Assembly (NCBI RefSeq): GCF_007827045.1
Contig: NZ_RPFW01000001.1
Location: 1,154,519-1,218,518, forward strand
Reading direction: 5' to 3'
DNA: 64,000 bases
Source of the DNA: Trebonia kvetii
Lineage (GTDB): Bacteria > Actinomycetota > Actinomycetes > Streptosporangiales > Streptosporangiaceae
Of the stretch, positions 43,176 through 52,304 are shown piece after piece. The notes below the pieces were generated by a model, which did not search any database, had not been told where the DNA came from, and saw nothing but the letters and a program-made list of their open reading frames with translations. Position 1 is the stretch's first letter; the number at the start of each line of letters is the position of its first letter. The position numbers were made by a program, and so were the translations under genes.

Positions 43176-43835
43176 CTAACGGGCGCCGAGGAAGGTGAGC
43201 ACCGCCAGCACCCGGCGGTGCACCTCGTCAGACTCCTCAAGGTGCAGCTTCATCAGGATGCTCCGCACGTGCTTTTCCACAGTGCCCTCGGTCACCCACA
43301 GCCGCTGCGCGATGGCACTGTTGGATCGACCCTCCGCCATCAGCGCGAGCACCTCGCGCTCCCGCGGGGACAGCACGTCAAGCGGGTCGTCCGCCCGGCG
43401 CGCGGCGAAAAGCTCGGCGACAAGAGCCGGATCGACGGCCGAACCGCCGCGCACCAGCCGCCGCAGGGTCTCGGTAAAGTCGTCCACGTCGATCACCCGG
43501 CTCTTCAGCAGGTAACCGGTGCGCTGCCCCTCCGCCAGCAGATCCATCGCATGCTCGACCTCAACGTGCGCCGACAACACGAGGATGGCAGTCTCAGGAA
43601 GCTCCGCGCGGATCTGGCGGGCCGCCTCCAGGCCCTCGACCTCATGCCGCGGCGGCATCCGGATGTCCACCACGACCAGGTCCGGCCGCTGCCGGTGCAC
43701 CAGGTCAATCAGGCCTACCGCGTCACCGCTCTGGCCGACCACGTCGAAGCCGGAGCGGTCGAGCAGGCTTGCCAGGCCCTCGCGAAGCAGGACGTCGTCG
43801 TCTGCCAGCGCGACCCGGATCCCCTGCCTGCTCAT
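43176..43835 (-). CDS. NarL/LuxR-family response regulator
   Basis: 219 residues: receiver with ADDDVLLREGL, D57 in VVVDIRMPP, LSAHVEVEHA and LLKSRVIDVDDF, then a LuxR helix-turn-helix (LSPREREVLALMAEGRSNSAIAQRLWVTEGTVEKHVRSILMKL). The likely start is ATG 43835, since an upstream in-frame start only adds unrelated residues. HisKA_3 kinases pair with NarL-type regulators, so the kinase at 39994 is the natural partner, though another gene cluster separates them. Confidence 0.88.
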   Translation of the reverse strand: MSRQGIRVALADDDVLLREGLASLLDRSGFDVVGQSGDAVGLIDLVHRQRPDLVVVDIRMPPRHEVEGLEAARQIRAELPETAILVLSAHVEVEHAMDLLAEGQRTGYLLKSRVIDVDDFTETLRRLVRGGSAVDPALVAELFAARRADDPLDVLSPREREVLALMAEGRSNSAIAQRLWVTEGTVEKHVRSILMKLHLEESDEVHRRVLAVLTFLGAR

Positions 43836-43891
43836 CCTGCGATTATCGTCCGTCAAGCGGGCAGCGATCCAGCCTGCAGACCAATCAGTCT

Positions 43892-43923
43892 TACCTGCCA
43901 GCAGGAAAGCCCGGGGCAAGCTA
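43892..43923. promoter_or_regulatory. GCTAGC element, copy C
   Basis: TACCTGCCAGC then AGGAAAGCCC, followed by AAGCTAGC. It is 22 bp before a conserved ATGACGGACGCTG block that begins the leader of the MERTD-1 gene. Copy D has the same spacing to its own leader. Confidence 0.5.
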
Positions 43924-43990
43924 GCGCTAACCAATGACGGACGCTGCCCGCGATGTGCGGAACACGGCCGGCCCGCAGACTCTATGCATT

Positions 43991-44026
43991 GCTCCGGCCG
44001 GCTGGAGTGACCCAGCCGTCCGGAGC
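43991..44026 (+). promoter_or_regulatory. Leader hairpin of the MERTD-1 gene
   Basis: Arms 43991-44005 (GCTCCGGCCGGCTGG) and 44012-44026 pair over 15 bp with one mismatch and a 6-nt loop, 34 nt before the gene start. The paralogous leader at 52237-52273 folds the same way, and its base changes keep pairing. This suggests the RNA structure is selected. Confidence 0.5.
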
Positions 44027-44059
44027 GTTCCAGAATTCAAGCGTAATCGGGGGAAGATT

Positions 44060-44311
44060 ATGGAGCGGACCGACTGGCTGGACGAGGGGTTCACGCCGGC
44101 GGACGCGCGGTTCCTCATGGCAACCGCCATCACCCACCACCGGGTCAGCTCACCGAACTGGGGAGAACACGAAGTCCGCAAGCTCCACGCAGAGCTCGCC
44201 GACCTCCAGCGGCTAGGAGCCAGGATCGTCGCCGAGGAAACGGCCAACTTCTCTGGCCGACGGCCCTTCTCGCGGCGCCGGACCGAGGCCGACCGCGGCA
44301 AGGCCGCCTAA
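44060..44311 (+). CDS. MERTD-family small protein 1 (unknown function)
   Basis: 83 residues: MERTDWLDEGFTPADARFLM at the start, a charged helical middle (HEVRKLHAELADLQRLGARIVAEE) and a basic tail (FSGRRPFSRRRTEADRGKAA). ATG 44060 follows GGGGGAAGA. An in-frame start at 43934 exists, but the extra 42 codons are not conserved as protein between the paralogues, so that stretch is taken as leader RNA. Paralogues: 52305 (shorter) and a 3' remnant at 52625. I know no family for it. Confidence 0.6.
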   Translation: MERTDWLDEGFTPADARFLMATAITHHRVSSPNWGEHEVRKLHAELADLQRLGARIVAEETANFSGRRPFSRRRTEADRGKAA

Positions 44312-44385
44312 TCGCCTACCCTCCCTGTCCACGGATGGCCGTAGTACGCGGCTGGCACGCCAAATGACCTGCGGTGATATGTGAT

Positions 44386-44604
44386 TCAATGATCGGTGTC
44401 ACCAACGGCGACGGTTCCAGGGTGGCGTTGACGCGCCGCACGGTTGGGGCGGTAATGGAGTTCGGCGATCGCGGCCTGCACTCGCATGCGCGTAGGCTGC
44501 CGGACATTGGGATGGTCATTGATCACGCGCGAGACAGTCTGGTGCGAGACGCTCGCCAGTTCGGCGACGTCCGCCATCACAGGGTCACGCGCGGAGCAGG
44601 TCAC
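44386..44604 (-). pseudogene. LacI-family regulator fragment (DNA-binding domain only)
   Basis: The reading MADVAELASVSHQTVSRVINDHPNVR, then RVQAAIAELHYRPNRAAR, is a textbook LacI helix-turn-helix and hinge helix. After this the frame ends within about 18 residues and the sugar-binding domain is absent. It lies downstream of a truncated UgpC-type ATPase on the same strand. Both look like leftovers of a lost sugar-uptake operon. Confidence 0.7.
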
Positions 44605-44680
44605 CTAACGGTTTCCCGCCGGTAGCCGCCTGACGCGCGCGCGACCCGCCGATCGTTGCTTTGCAGGCGCGCAGGCCGGT

Positions 44681-45448
<768 letters not shown>

Positions 45449-45454
45449 AGCTCG

Positions 45455-45625
45455 TCAAGAGATGTGCAAGTGGCCACCCGGGTGGCCCGCTGGGAGCTCG
45501 CATTCGAATGGCGAGGACGGTGCCTTGGCCCCGCATTTCGGGGTACGGGTGTGTTCATCCCGCTGGCACAACCAGGGGTTGAGGCACCGCGACCCGTCGC
45601 TGTGGTAAGGCTTGGTAGTTCTCAT
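45455..45625 (-). CDS. Small Cys/His-rich protein, copy 2
   Basis: 56 residues: MRTTKPYHSDGSRC, CLNPWLCQRDEHT, KCGAK, CELPAGHPGGHL. It aligns over its whole length with the 57-residue copy at 42175, with all Cys and the HPG.H motif kept. Here no DUF5999 gene precedes it; the 130 bp upstream only keep pieces of the region found upstream of copy 1. The ATG has no obvious ribosome site. Confidence 0.55.
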   Translation of the reverse strand: MRTTKPYHSDGSRCLNPWLCQRDEHTRTPKCGAKAPSSPFECELPAGHPGGHLHIS

Positions 45626-45778
45626 CACAGCTCGCTCACCAGCACACCCTTGGATGCCGACCAGTACGGGTTGCAGGTCGGACGACCAGCTGGACCGCAA
45701 CGAACGAAGTGCTGTATTCACACTCCCACGATGGCGCGCCAGACCGTGACGCACTATGTGGCGAGCGCCCAACCCCAC

Positions 45779-45799
45779 TACCTGCTAGCCGGAATGCCC
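45779..45799. promoter_or_regulatory. GCTAGC element, copy B
   Basis: TACCTGCTAGC then CGGAATGCCC, within a stretch of about 70 bp highly similar to that around copy A. The second AGCTAGC is degenerate here. It lies 154 bp upstream of the second Cys/His-rich gene and just past the ABC ATPase stop. Confidence 0.45.
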
Positions 45800-45829
45800 C
45801 GGCTGAACCCACCGGGACGCGGGCACGCT

Positions 45830-46609
45830 TCAATCAGTCGAATGACTGGTCGTCATCCTCCTCGCACCGGTCATAATCGCGACCGCGTCTTCCATCGTGT
45901 GCGTCTTTGGCGTGATCACGGCGGCGCGCGCGCCGAGGCGCTGGACGTGGATGCGGTCCGCGAGTGCGAAGACGTTCTGCATGTCGTGGCTGATCAGGAT
46001 GACCGCCTTACCGGTGTCGCGCAGGTCGCGGATGAGCTTGAGCACCTGCCCGGTCTCCCGCACGCCGAGGGCCGCGGTGGGCTCGTCCAGGATGACGACA
46101 TGGCTGCCGAAGGCACTGGCGCGGGCGACCGCCACGGCCTGACGCTGTCCGCCGGACAGGGTCTCTACCGCCTGCCCGATGTTCTGCAGGGTGCCGATGC
46201 CCAGGTTCTTGATCTGCTCCGCCGACCGCCTGCGCATCTCCTTGCTGTCGAGCATCCGCAGCAGCGAGCCGAGCGGGCCCTTGCGGCGGATCTCCCTGCC
46301 GAGGAACAGGTTGCTGGCGATGTCGAGCGCCGGGGCGACGGCGAGGACCTGGTGAACGGTCTCGATGCCCGCGCTTCTCGCGTCCTGGGGGTTGCGGAAT
46401 CGGACCTCGTCTCCGTTCACGAAGATCTTGCCCGTGTCGGGTACGAGCACTCCGGACAGGCACTTGATAAGGGTCGACTTGCCCGCGCCGTTGTCACCGA
46501 TCACCGCGAGGATCTCCCCCGGGTACAAGGCGAGATCCACCGCGTCAAGCGCGATGACCCGGCCGAACAGCTTCACGAGGCCGCGCGCCTCGAGCACCGG
46601 GGTTGTCAT
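45830..46609 (-). CDS. Sugar ABC transporter ATP-binding protein (FrcA/RbsA-like, single domain)
   Basis: 259 residues: Walker A GDNGAGKSTL, Q-loop-like HQVLAVAPALD, signature LSGGQRQAVAVARA, Walker B VVILDEPTAALG and switch ISHDMQNV. Single nucleotide-binding domain of the fructose/ribose class. ATG 46609 overlaps the permease stop (ATGA). With the permease and lipoprotein it forms a CUT2-type importer; the divergent LacI-PfkB pair suggests a fructose-like monosaccharide. Confidence 0.9.
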   Translation of the reverse strand: MTTPVLEARGLVKLFGRVIALDAVDLALYPGEILAVIGDNGAGKSTLIKCLSGVLVPDTGKIFVNGDEVRFRNPQDARSAGIETVHQVLAVAPALDIASNLFLGREIRRKGPLGSLLRMLDSKEMRRRSAEQIKNLGIGTLQNIGQAVETLSGGQRQAVAVARASAFGSHVVILDEPTAALGVRETGQVLKLIRDLRDTGKAVILISHDMQNVFALADRIHVQRLGARAAVITPKTHTMEDAVAIMTGARRMTTSHSTD

Positions 46610-47640
46610 GCCTTCACGCTCCTGATCCACTGGTCGACGGACACGGCGGCGATCACCAGGATGCCGACCGCGAGGACCTGATAGTTGGGGTCAAGCCCGG
46701 CGAGCGCGAGGCCGTTGTCGAAGACCTGCACGATGAGCGCGCCGATCAGCGACCCGAGCACGACGCCCCGGCCGCCGAAGAGGCTGGTGCCGCCAATGAC
46801 CACCGCGGTGATCGACTCCAGGTTGGCGTTGAGCCCGCTGTTGGGGTCACCGCCGCCGACCCGGCCGACGAGGACCCAGGCGGCCACGGCGACGGCGATC
46901 CCGGCGACCATGTAGGCGCTCAGCAGCACCCGGTTCACCGAGATTCCGGCGAGCCGCGCCGCCTCCGCGTCGTCGCCCACGGCGTACAGGTGCCGCCCCC
47001 ACGCGGTAAAGCGCAGCGCGTACGAGAACACCAGGTACAGCACGACCATCAGCAGGACGCCGTAGGTGAGGTTCACCGACCCGATGGAGAAGGTGTTCCC
47101 TGTCCACAGCAGGAAGGCGCCGGGCGGGAGTTGTATCGTCTGGCCCTGCGCGTAGATGAGCGTGATCGCGGTGAAGATGCTGAGCGTGCCAAGCGTGACG
47201 ATGAACGGCGGCAGCTTGATCCGCGTCACCAGGAACCCGTTGACGGTCTGGGCGGCGATCGCGATCACCACACCGATCAGCAGCGCCAGCACCCCCGGCA
47301 CGTGCTGCTGGTAGGACAGCGTCGCCATGACCAGCGAGGACAGCACCATGATCGCGCCAATGGACAGGTCGATGCCGGCAGTCAGGATGATCAGGGTCTG
47401 CCCGGCCGCGAGCGTGCCGACAACTGCGGCCTGCTGCACCACGAGGGACAGGTTCTGCAGCTGGTAGAAGTGGCTGCTGGTCAGGCTGAATCCCACGCAG
47501 GCGAGCACGAGGACGATCGCCGGGCTGAGCGCGGGCTGGCCGTGCAGCACTGAATGGACGCGCTGGCCCACGCTCGGCGGGCGGTTGAGAAACTCCTCGA
47601 GTGCCGCGGATCCGGCATCGTCATGTATTGCGGTGGTCAA
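46606..47640 (-). CDS. Sugar ABC transporter permease (FrcC/RbsC-like)
   Basis: 344 residues with 9-10 hydrophobic segments and the CUT2 permease hallmarks LAAGQTLIILTAGIDLSIGAIMVLSS, GFLVTRIKLPPFIVTLGTL, AAWVLVGRVGGGDPNSGLNANLESITAVVIGGTSLFGGRG. It forms the membrane pore with the downstream ATPase. The substrate-binding lipoprotein gene lies upstream in the same operon. Confidence 0.9.
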   Translation of the reverse strand: MTTAIHDDAGSAALEEFLNRPPSVGQRVHSVLHGQPALSPAIVLVLACVGFSLTSSHFYQLQNLSLVVQQAAVVGTLAAGQTLIILTAGIDLSIGAIMVLSSLVMATLSYQQHVPGVLALLIGVVIAIAAQTVNGFLVTRIKLPPFIVTLGTLSIFTAITLIYAQGQTIQLPPGAFLLWTGNTFSIGSVNLTYGVLLMVVLYLVFSYALRFTAWGRHLYAVGDDAEAARLAGISVNRVLLSAYMVAGIAVAVAAWVLVGRVGGGDPNSGLNANLESITAVVIGGTSLFGGRGVVLGSLIGALIVQVFDNGLALAGLDPNYQVLAVGILVIAAVSVDQWIRSVKA

Positions 47641-47753
47641 ACCGATCCCCTTCGATGGTTACCGCTGCGCGGCCCGTGGTGATTAGGTCCGGCCGGCGGG
47701 CGCCCCTCGGCGCCCGCCGGCCCTTGCGTTCAGCGTCGCGCGAAATCGGTTAG

Positions 47754-48932
47754 CTAGCTACCCCAGCAGCCCGAGGCGCCCTGGGTGGGCGACTCGATCG
47801 TGACGCCCGAGTAGGACTTGCCTGCCACAAGCGCGGTCCCCGTGTTGAAGAACGACAGGCCGTTGGAGACCGATGGCTTGCTCCCGCCGCGGGCGAGACT
47901 GGCGATCGCCTCCATACCGAGGACGGCCATCTTGCCCGGGTACTGCACCGCATCGGCGGCGAATTCGCCGCTGCTCACCAGCTTCAGCCCGGCGCAGCTG
48001 CCGTCGATCGCGAAGACCTTGATCTGGTTCAGCTTGCCCGCGGCCTTGATCGCGGCGTACGCGCCCTCGGCGGCCGGCTCGTTGATCGCGTAGACCACGT
48101 TGATGTTCGAGTTGGCCGACAGGCAGTTTTCCATCGCGGTCCGGCCGCCGTCGATCGCGCCCTGGGTCGGCTGGTGGCAGGCGATGGTGTACGTGCCGCC
48201 GGCGTAGCTGCCGGTCTTGGCCTCCTGGCCGTTCTCGTTGGGGTTGCCGGGGTTGATGCCCATGCCTTCAAGGAAGCCGTGGTCACGGTCGACGTCGACC
48301 GAGACGACCTGGTTGTTGAAGAGGTCGAGCATCGCGATGACGGCCGGCTTGCCGGCGAGCATCTTCGCCGCGTACTGCCCGTCCAGCTTGCCTGCCGCCG
48401 TGTTGTCCGTGGCGTAGGTGATGTCCGCGACGGTCGGCGGTGTGGGCGCGGTGTCCAGCGCGATCACGAACAGGCCTGCCTTCTTCGCCTGCTCCAGTGC
48501 GGTATTCACCGCGTTGCCGTTGGTCGTGATGAGGATGCCCTTGTCACCCCTCGAGATCGCGTTGTCGATCGCGCTGATCTGAGTCTGGGTGTCGCCGTCT
48601 GAGCTGCCCGCGGCGACCGTCAGGTTGACCCCGTCCTTGGCCGCGGCGGCCTCGGCGTCGTTCTTCATCGTGACAAAGTAGGGGTTGGTCAGGGTCTTGA
48701 GGATGAGGGACACGCCCACAGTCTGGCCGCCAGCCGACGCCGACCCGCTAGACGACGCCGAACCGCTCGCCGAGCTTTGCGAAGCGGCAGAGCTTGAGGA
48801 GCTAGTAGAACTAGAAGAAGTGCAGGCGGCGAGGGCCGCAGAAGCGCAGAGGGCCGCCGCAGCGTACGCCGCGCGGCGATATGATCGCCGGCGCGCTCCC
48901 CCGCGGGTCGCTCTCTTCGTTGAGCTGTCCAT
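47754..48932 (-). CDS. Sugar-binding lipoprotein of the ABC importer
   Basis: 392 residues. Signal peptide with basic RRRSYRR, hydrophobic AAYAAAALCASAALAAC and lipobox LAAC, then a Ser-rich linker and a periplasmic-binding-protein type 1 fold (GVSLILKTLTNPYFVTMKNDAEAAA, GILITTNGNAVNTALEQAKKAGLFVIALDT, VYAINEPAAEGAYAAIKAAG). ATG 48932 follows GAGAGG. First gene of the importer operon, divergent from the LacI regulator, whose candidate operators lie between. Confidence 0.9.
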   Translation of the reverse strand: MDSSTKRATRGGARRRSYRRAAYAAAALCASAALAACTSSSSTSSSSSAASQSSASGSASSSGSASAGGQTVGVSLILKTLTNPYFVTMKNDAEAAAAKDGVNLTVAAGSSDGDTQTQISAIDNAISRGDKGILITTNGNAVNTALEQAKKAGLFVIALDTAPTPPTVADITYATDNTAAGKLDGQYAAKMLAGKPAVIAMLDLFNNQVVSVDVDRDHGFLEGMGINPGNPNENGQEAKTGSYAGGTYTIACHQPTQGAIDGGRTAMENCLSANSNINVVYAINEPAAEGAYAAIKAAGKLNQIKVFAIDGSCAGLKLVSSGEFAADAVQYPGKMAVLGMEAIASLARGGSKPSVSNGLSFFNTGTALVAGKSYSGVTIESPTQGASGCWGS

Positions 48933-49005
48933 GCTGTTAACGCCTCTCAGGTGTTGGCCACGAATTGACGCTGAGATCTTGATTGCGTCGCTGTTAAATC
49001 TGGGA

Positions 49006-49080
49006 CAACGTTGCCTCACCAGGAGGATGACTTGCGTGAAACAATCTGTCAAGATGCACCAAGAGACCCGTTGGGCAACG
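49006..49080. promoter_or_regulatory. Two candidate LacI-family operators
   Basis: CAACGTTG (49006-49013) and CGTTGGGCAACG (49069-49080) lie in the divergent spacer between the importer lipoprotein gene and lacI-type gene. Both share the CGTTG/CAACG half-site; the first has the central CG step usual for LacI-GalR sites. The second lies 31 bp before the regulator start, suggesting autoregulation. Confidence 0.45.
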
Positions 49081-49111
49081 AGTAAGTAACGCGAAGGTTG
49101 GAGAGACAACG

Positions 49112-50170
49112 ATGACTCGACTAGATCCGGACGGATCTCGACCGGCCGCCAGGCCCACTATGCGCGACGTGGCGGCACTTGCCGGAGTCTCCTTCAAGAC
49201 CGTCTCTCGGGTGATCAATGGCGTCAGCACGGTCGATCCGGAGCTAGTGGCGCGGGTAAATACCGCGGCCGACCGGCTTGGTTACCGTCCCAATCTCACG
49301 GCCAGCAACCTGCGCAGGAGCGACGGGCGCACCGCGACGATTGGCACGCTCGTCGAGGACGCGGCTAACCCATTTTCCGCGGCGCTTCTGCGCGTCATCG
49401 AGAACGCGGCGCGTGAGCGGGGAGTGCTCGCTCTGTTCGGCAGCCTGGACGAGGACGCCGACCGCGAGCGGCGGCTGGCCGGCGCGTTCCTCGACCGCCG
49501 CGTGGACGGACTGCTGATCGTGCCGGCCGGGCGGGACCACAGCTACCTGCTCAGGGAACGCCAGGCCGGCACCTGCATGGTCTTCGTCGACCGCGAGCCG
49601 CGCCTGCTTGACGCGGACGCCGTGGTGTCCGACAACCGGGCAGGAGCGATCGGCGCGGTCAACCACCTACTGGCCGCCGGGCACCAGCGGATCGGCTACC
49701 TCGGTGACCGGATGTCGGTGGCCACCGGCGCGCAGCGCTACGACGGCTACACCCGCGCGCTTGAGCTGGCGCGCATCCCGCTTGACGAGCGGATCGTGTG
49801 GCACGAGGCGAGCTCGGAGGAGGCCGCGATCGATGCGGCAACGCGCATGCTGCGCCTGCCGGAGCCACCCACCGCGCTGTTCACCAGCCAGAACATTGTC
49901 ACCATCGGCGCCAGAAGGACGCTGCGGGCCCTTGGCATGGAGAACACCGTGGCCATGGTGGGATTCGACGACTTTCCGCTGGCGGACATGCTCCGTCCCG
50001 GCATTACCGTAGTGGCCCAAGACGTCATCGGCCTGGGCAAGCTGGCGGCAGAGACCTTGTTCCGCAGGCTGGACGGCGACCGCTCCCCGTTCCGCACGCA
50101 TGTCCTGCCCACCCGGCTCATCCCTCGTGGCTCGGGTGAGATCGGCCCGACGGCGGCAGCGCGTGACTGA
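49112..50170 (+). CDS. LacI-family transcriptional regulator
   Basis: 352 residues: helix-turn-helix TMRDVAALAGVSFKTVSRVINGVSTV, hinge helix YRPNLTASNLRR, and a type-1 periplasmic-binding-like effector domain (ANPFSAALLRVIE, RVDGLLIVPAGRD, MVGFDDFPLADMLRPGITVVAQD). ATG after GGAGAGAC. Divergent from the ABC importer and overlapping the PfkB kinase start by 8 bp, so it likely represses both units until the sugar or its phosphate is present. Confidence 0.92.
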   Translation: MTRLDPDGSRPAARPTMRDVAALAGVSFKTVSRVINGVSTVDPELVARVNTAADRLGYRPNLTASNLRRSDGRTATIGTLVEDAANPFSAALLRVIENAARERGVLALFGSLDEDADRERRLAGAFLDRRVDGLLIVPAGRDHSYLLRERQAGTCMVFVDREPRLLDADAVVSDNRAGAIGAVNHLLAAGHQRIGYLGDRMSVATGAQRYDGYTRALELARIPLDERIVWHEASSEEAAIDAATRMLRLPEPPTALFTSQNIVTIGARRTLRALGMENTVAMVGFDDFPLADMLRPGITVVAQDVIGLGKLAAETLFRRLDGDRSPFRTHVLPTRLIPRGSGEIGPTAAARD

Positions 50171-51218
50171 GCACAAAAAGCCGGTTCTCACGGTCATCGG
50201 CGAGGCCGTCGTCGACCTCGTTCCAGGCGACCACCCAGGTCACTATCAGGCCAGGCCCGGGGGCAGCCCGTTCAACGTGGCGGTCGGCCTGGCCAGGCTC
50301 GGCCACCGCACCGCCCTGATGGCGCGGCTCGCGGACAACGCGTTCGGCCGGCAGTTGCGCGCGCATGCCACCGCCGAAGGCCTCGACCTGGCGCCCGCGC
50401 CGCACGCGGCGGAGCCGACCACCCTCGCGGTGGTCAGCCTCGACAGCAGCGCGCGGGCCAGTTACGACTTCTACGCCGCGGGCACCGCGGACTGGCAGTG
50501 GACCGATGCCGAGCTCGCGCGTGTCCCGCGCGACACTAACGTGCTGCATGTCGGCTCGCTCGCCTCCTGGACGCCCCCGGGCGACCTGCGTGTCCACGCC
50601 GCGGTTGCCGCACTGCGCAGCGAAGGCAACGTGGTGATCAGCTACGATCCCAACGTCCGCCCGGACCTGGTCGGCGAGCCGGCACGGGCGCGCCCGCTCA
50701 TCGAGCAGTTCGTACGCGTCGCGCACATCATCAAGGCCAGCCGCGAGGACATCGACTGGCTCTACCCCGGAGCAGGCCCTGAGCAGGTGAGCGGCCGGCT
50801 GCTCGACCTCGGAGCGCTGCTTGTCGTCATCACCGACGGCCCGCGCGGGGCGCTGCTGTACCGGGCCGGGAACACGCCGATTTCCTGTTCCGGCCGTCAG
50901 GTCCAGGTGGCGGACACGATCGGCGCCGGCGACGCGTTCACCGCGGGCCTGCTCGGCGGTCTGAGCAGGCGCGGCCTGCTCGCCCCCGGAGACCTGCTCC
51001 GCTGGCCCGCGGACCTGCTCACCGCGGCGGTCGAGGAAGCGGTGCTGATCTCCGCACTGACCTGCGAACGGGTCGGCGCGGACCCGCCGTTCGCCCGGCG
51101 CGCCCGGCCCGGTGACCCGCACAGCCCGCTGACCCGCGCCGACCTGGACTTCGCCGAGGCAGTCACGCCCGCGGTGCGGCGGGCCCGCAGGGAGATGACC
51201 GGTGCGGTGGCTGAGTAA
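50163..51218 (+). CDS. PfkB-family carbohydrate kinase (fructokinase-like)
   Basis: 351 residues: RPGGSPFNVAVGLARLGHRT (substrate GG motif), YDPNVRPDLV, VVITDGPRGALLY and the signature DTIGAGDAFTAGLLGG with the catalytic Asp. Probably phosphorylates the sugar brought in by the importer at 45830-48932, which it is co-regulated with through the LacI gene. GTG 50163 overlaps the lacI stop. Confidence 0.9.
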   Translation: MTEHKKPVLTVIGEAVVDLVPGDHPGHYQARPGGSPFNVAVGLARLGHRTALMARLADNAFGRQLRAHATAEGLDLAPAPHAAEPTTLAVVSLDSSARASYDFYAAGTADWQWTDAELARVPRDTNVLHVGSLASWTPPGDLRVHAAVAALRSEGNVVISYDPNVRPDLVGEPARARPLIEQFVRVAHIIKASREDIDWLYPGAGPEQVSGRLLDLGALLVVITDGPRGALLYRAGNTPISCSGRQVQVADTIGAGDAFTAGLLGGLSRRGLLAPGDLLRWPADLLTAAVEEAVLISALTCERVGADPPFARRARPGDPHSPLTRADLDFAEAVTPAVRRARREMTGAVAE

Positions 51219-51354
51219 GCCGCACTCGTTCAGGATGATGATTTTGATTTATCCGACCAGCAGTGCCGCAGCCGATGCCGCGAGAATGGTTCGGGTCAGG
51301 AGATGCCCTGCCGGCGCCCGCGGCCCAGCGGCCACGGCGCAGGTGCGCTGCGCG

Positions 51355-51989
51355 TCAGTCATCGAAGCTCACCACTACCTTCTCCGCGGCACCAGGGGTG
51401 AGCGCGAGTTCGAACGCACGCTCCGCGTCAGAGAATGGGACGCGATGGCTGACCAGCCGGAAGAAGCGCGCCGCATGCTCGGCGATATCCTCGGTGACCT
51501 CGAAGATCTCAGTGGGGGATCCCTGGGAGGCGATTATCGTCATTTCGCTGCGCAGCATAGCTCCGAGATCGATGGGTTCGGGCTCTTGCCCGCCCCCGCG
51601 TCCTCGATGAGGAGGTACTCGCTCATGCCGCCCTGCGCGCCGCCGCAGCCGATGATGCCAGAAGGCGCGGCCTGCGGATTGACAACCACCCGGTCGCCTG
51701 GCCTCAGCCCGGCCACGTCCGCGCCCGCCTCGACGATCTCGCCGGCCGGCTCATGCCCGAGCGGAATCGCCCGCACCTCTCCCGCAGGGCCGGGCATCCC
51801 GCCCATCTCGACGAATGCGGCATCGGTGCCGCAGATGCCGCAAGCGCGCACCCGCACGAGCACATCCCTGGGGCCGGGAACCGGACGCTCCACCTTCACC
51901 ACCTCGATCCTGCCGGAACCGGCAGTACGCACGGACTTCATCATGGGCATGCTCTTCTCGCCTTCAGGTTGCGACTGTTCCTTGATCAA
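51355..51989 (-). pseudogene. Zinc-dependent alcohol dehydrogenase remnant, middle deleted
   Basis: The 5' part (from about 51950: MKSVRTAGSGRIEVVKV, DVLVRVRACGICGTD with catalytic Cys, LGHEPAGEIVEAG, GDRVVVNPQAAPSG) is a normal medium-chain dehydrogenase N-terminus. The 3' part in another frame (TIIASQGSPTEIFEVTEDIAEH, VPFSDAERAFELAL, EKVVVSF) is its C-terminus. The coenzyme domain between, some 180 residues, is gone, with a frame change near 51555. It is dead as it stands. Confidence 0.75.
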
Positions 51990-52038
51990 CAGTGCCGACC
52001 CCCGCCCGGGGCGGCGAGGGAGCGCACTCCCGAACGCC

Positions 52039-52056
52039 GGTGTAAGCAGCTACACC
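52039..52056. promoter_or_regulatory. GGTGTA/TACACC inverted repeat upstream of MERTD-2
   Basis: GGTGTA-agcagc-TACACC, with flanks (CTCCC.AAC before, TTTGGG after) that match the region of the 30-bp palindrome at 53041-53070. The two sites precede different small genes, so a common regulator is possible. Confidence 0.45.
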
Positions 52057-52136
52057 TCTGCTTTGGGCGCTGGACCCTGCTTATCCGCGCACAGGCTGCG
52101 CCGCGATATGCCCAGGGCCGGCGAAGCAGCCGGGCA

Positions 52137-52170
52137 TACCGGCTAGCGGGAATGCCCGGGCCCAGCTAGC
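52137..52170. promoter_or_regulatory. GCTAGC element, copy D
   Basis: TACCGGCTAGC then GGGAATGCCC, with a second AGCTAGC at 52164-52170. The left flank GGGCA makes the core a near-perfect palindrome. It is 22 bp before the ATGACGGACGCTG block, exactly as in copy C. Confidence 0.5.
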
Positions 52171-52236
52171 ACCATCCGATGACGGACGCTGACCGTGATG
52201 TGCGGCACACCACGGGTGACGCAGACTCTTTCCAGT

Positions 52237-52273
52237 GCTCCGGTCGGCTGGATTGGCCCAAGCCGACCGGAGC
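52237..52273 (+). promoter_or_regulatory. Leader hairpin of the MERTD-2 gene
   Basis: Arms 52237-52249 (GCTCCGGTCGGCT) and 52261-52273 (AGCCGACCGGAGC) are perfectly complementary over 13 bp, 31 nt before the gene start. Relative to the hairpin at 43991, the T and A changes pair with each other. Confidence 0.5.
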
Positions 52274-52304
52274 GTCAAGCACAGTACGAGCGGACGGGGA
52301 GACG

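Noticed and set aside
43934..44059. N-terminal extension of MERTD-1 from ATG 43934
   Set aside because: Not conserved as peptide versus the paralogue because of small indels, while the hairpin and DNA are; the ATG at 44060 has the ribosome site.
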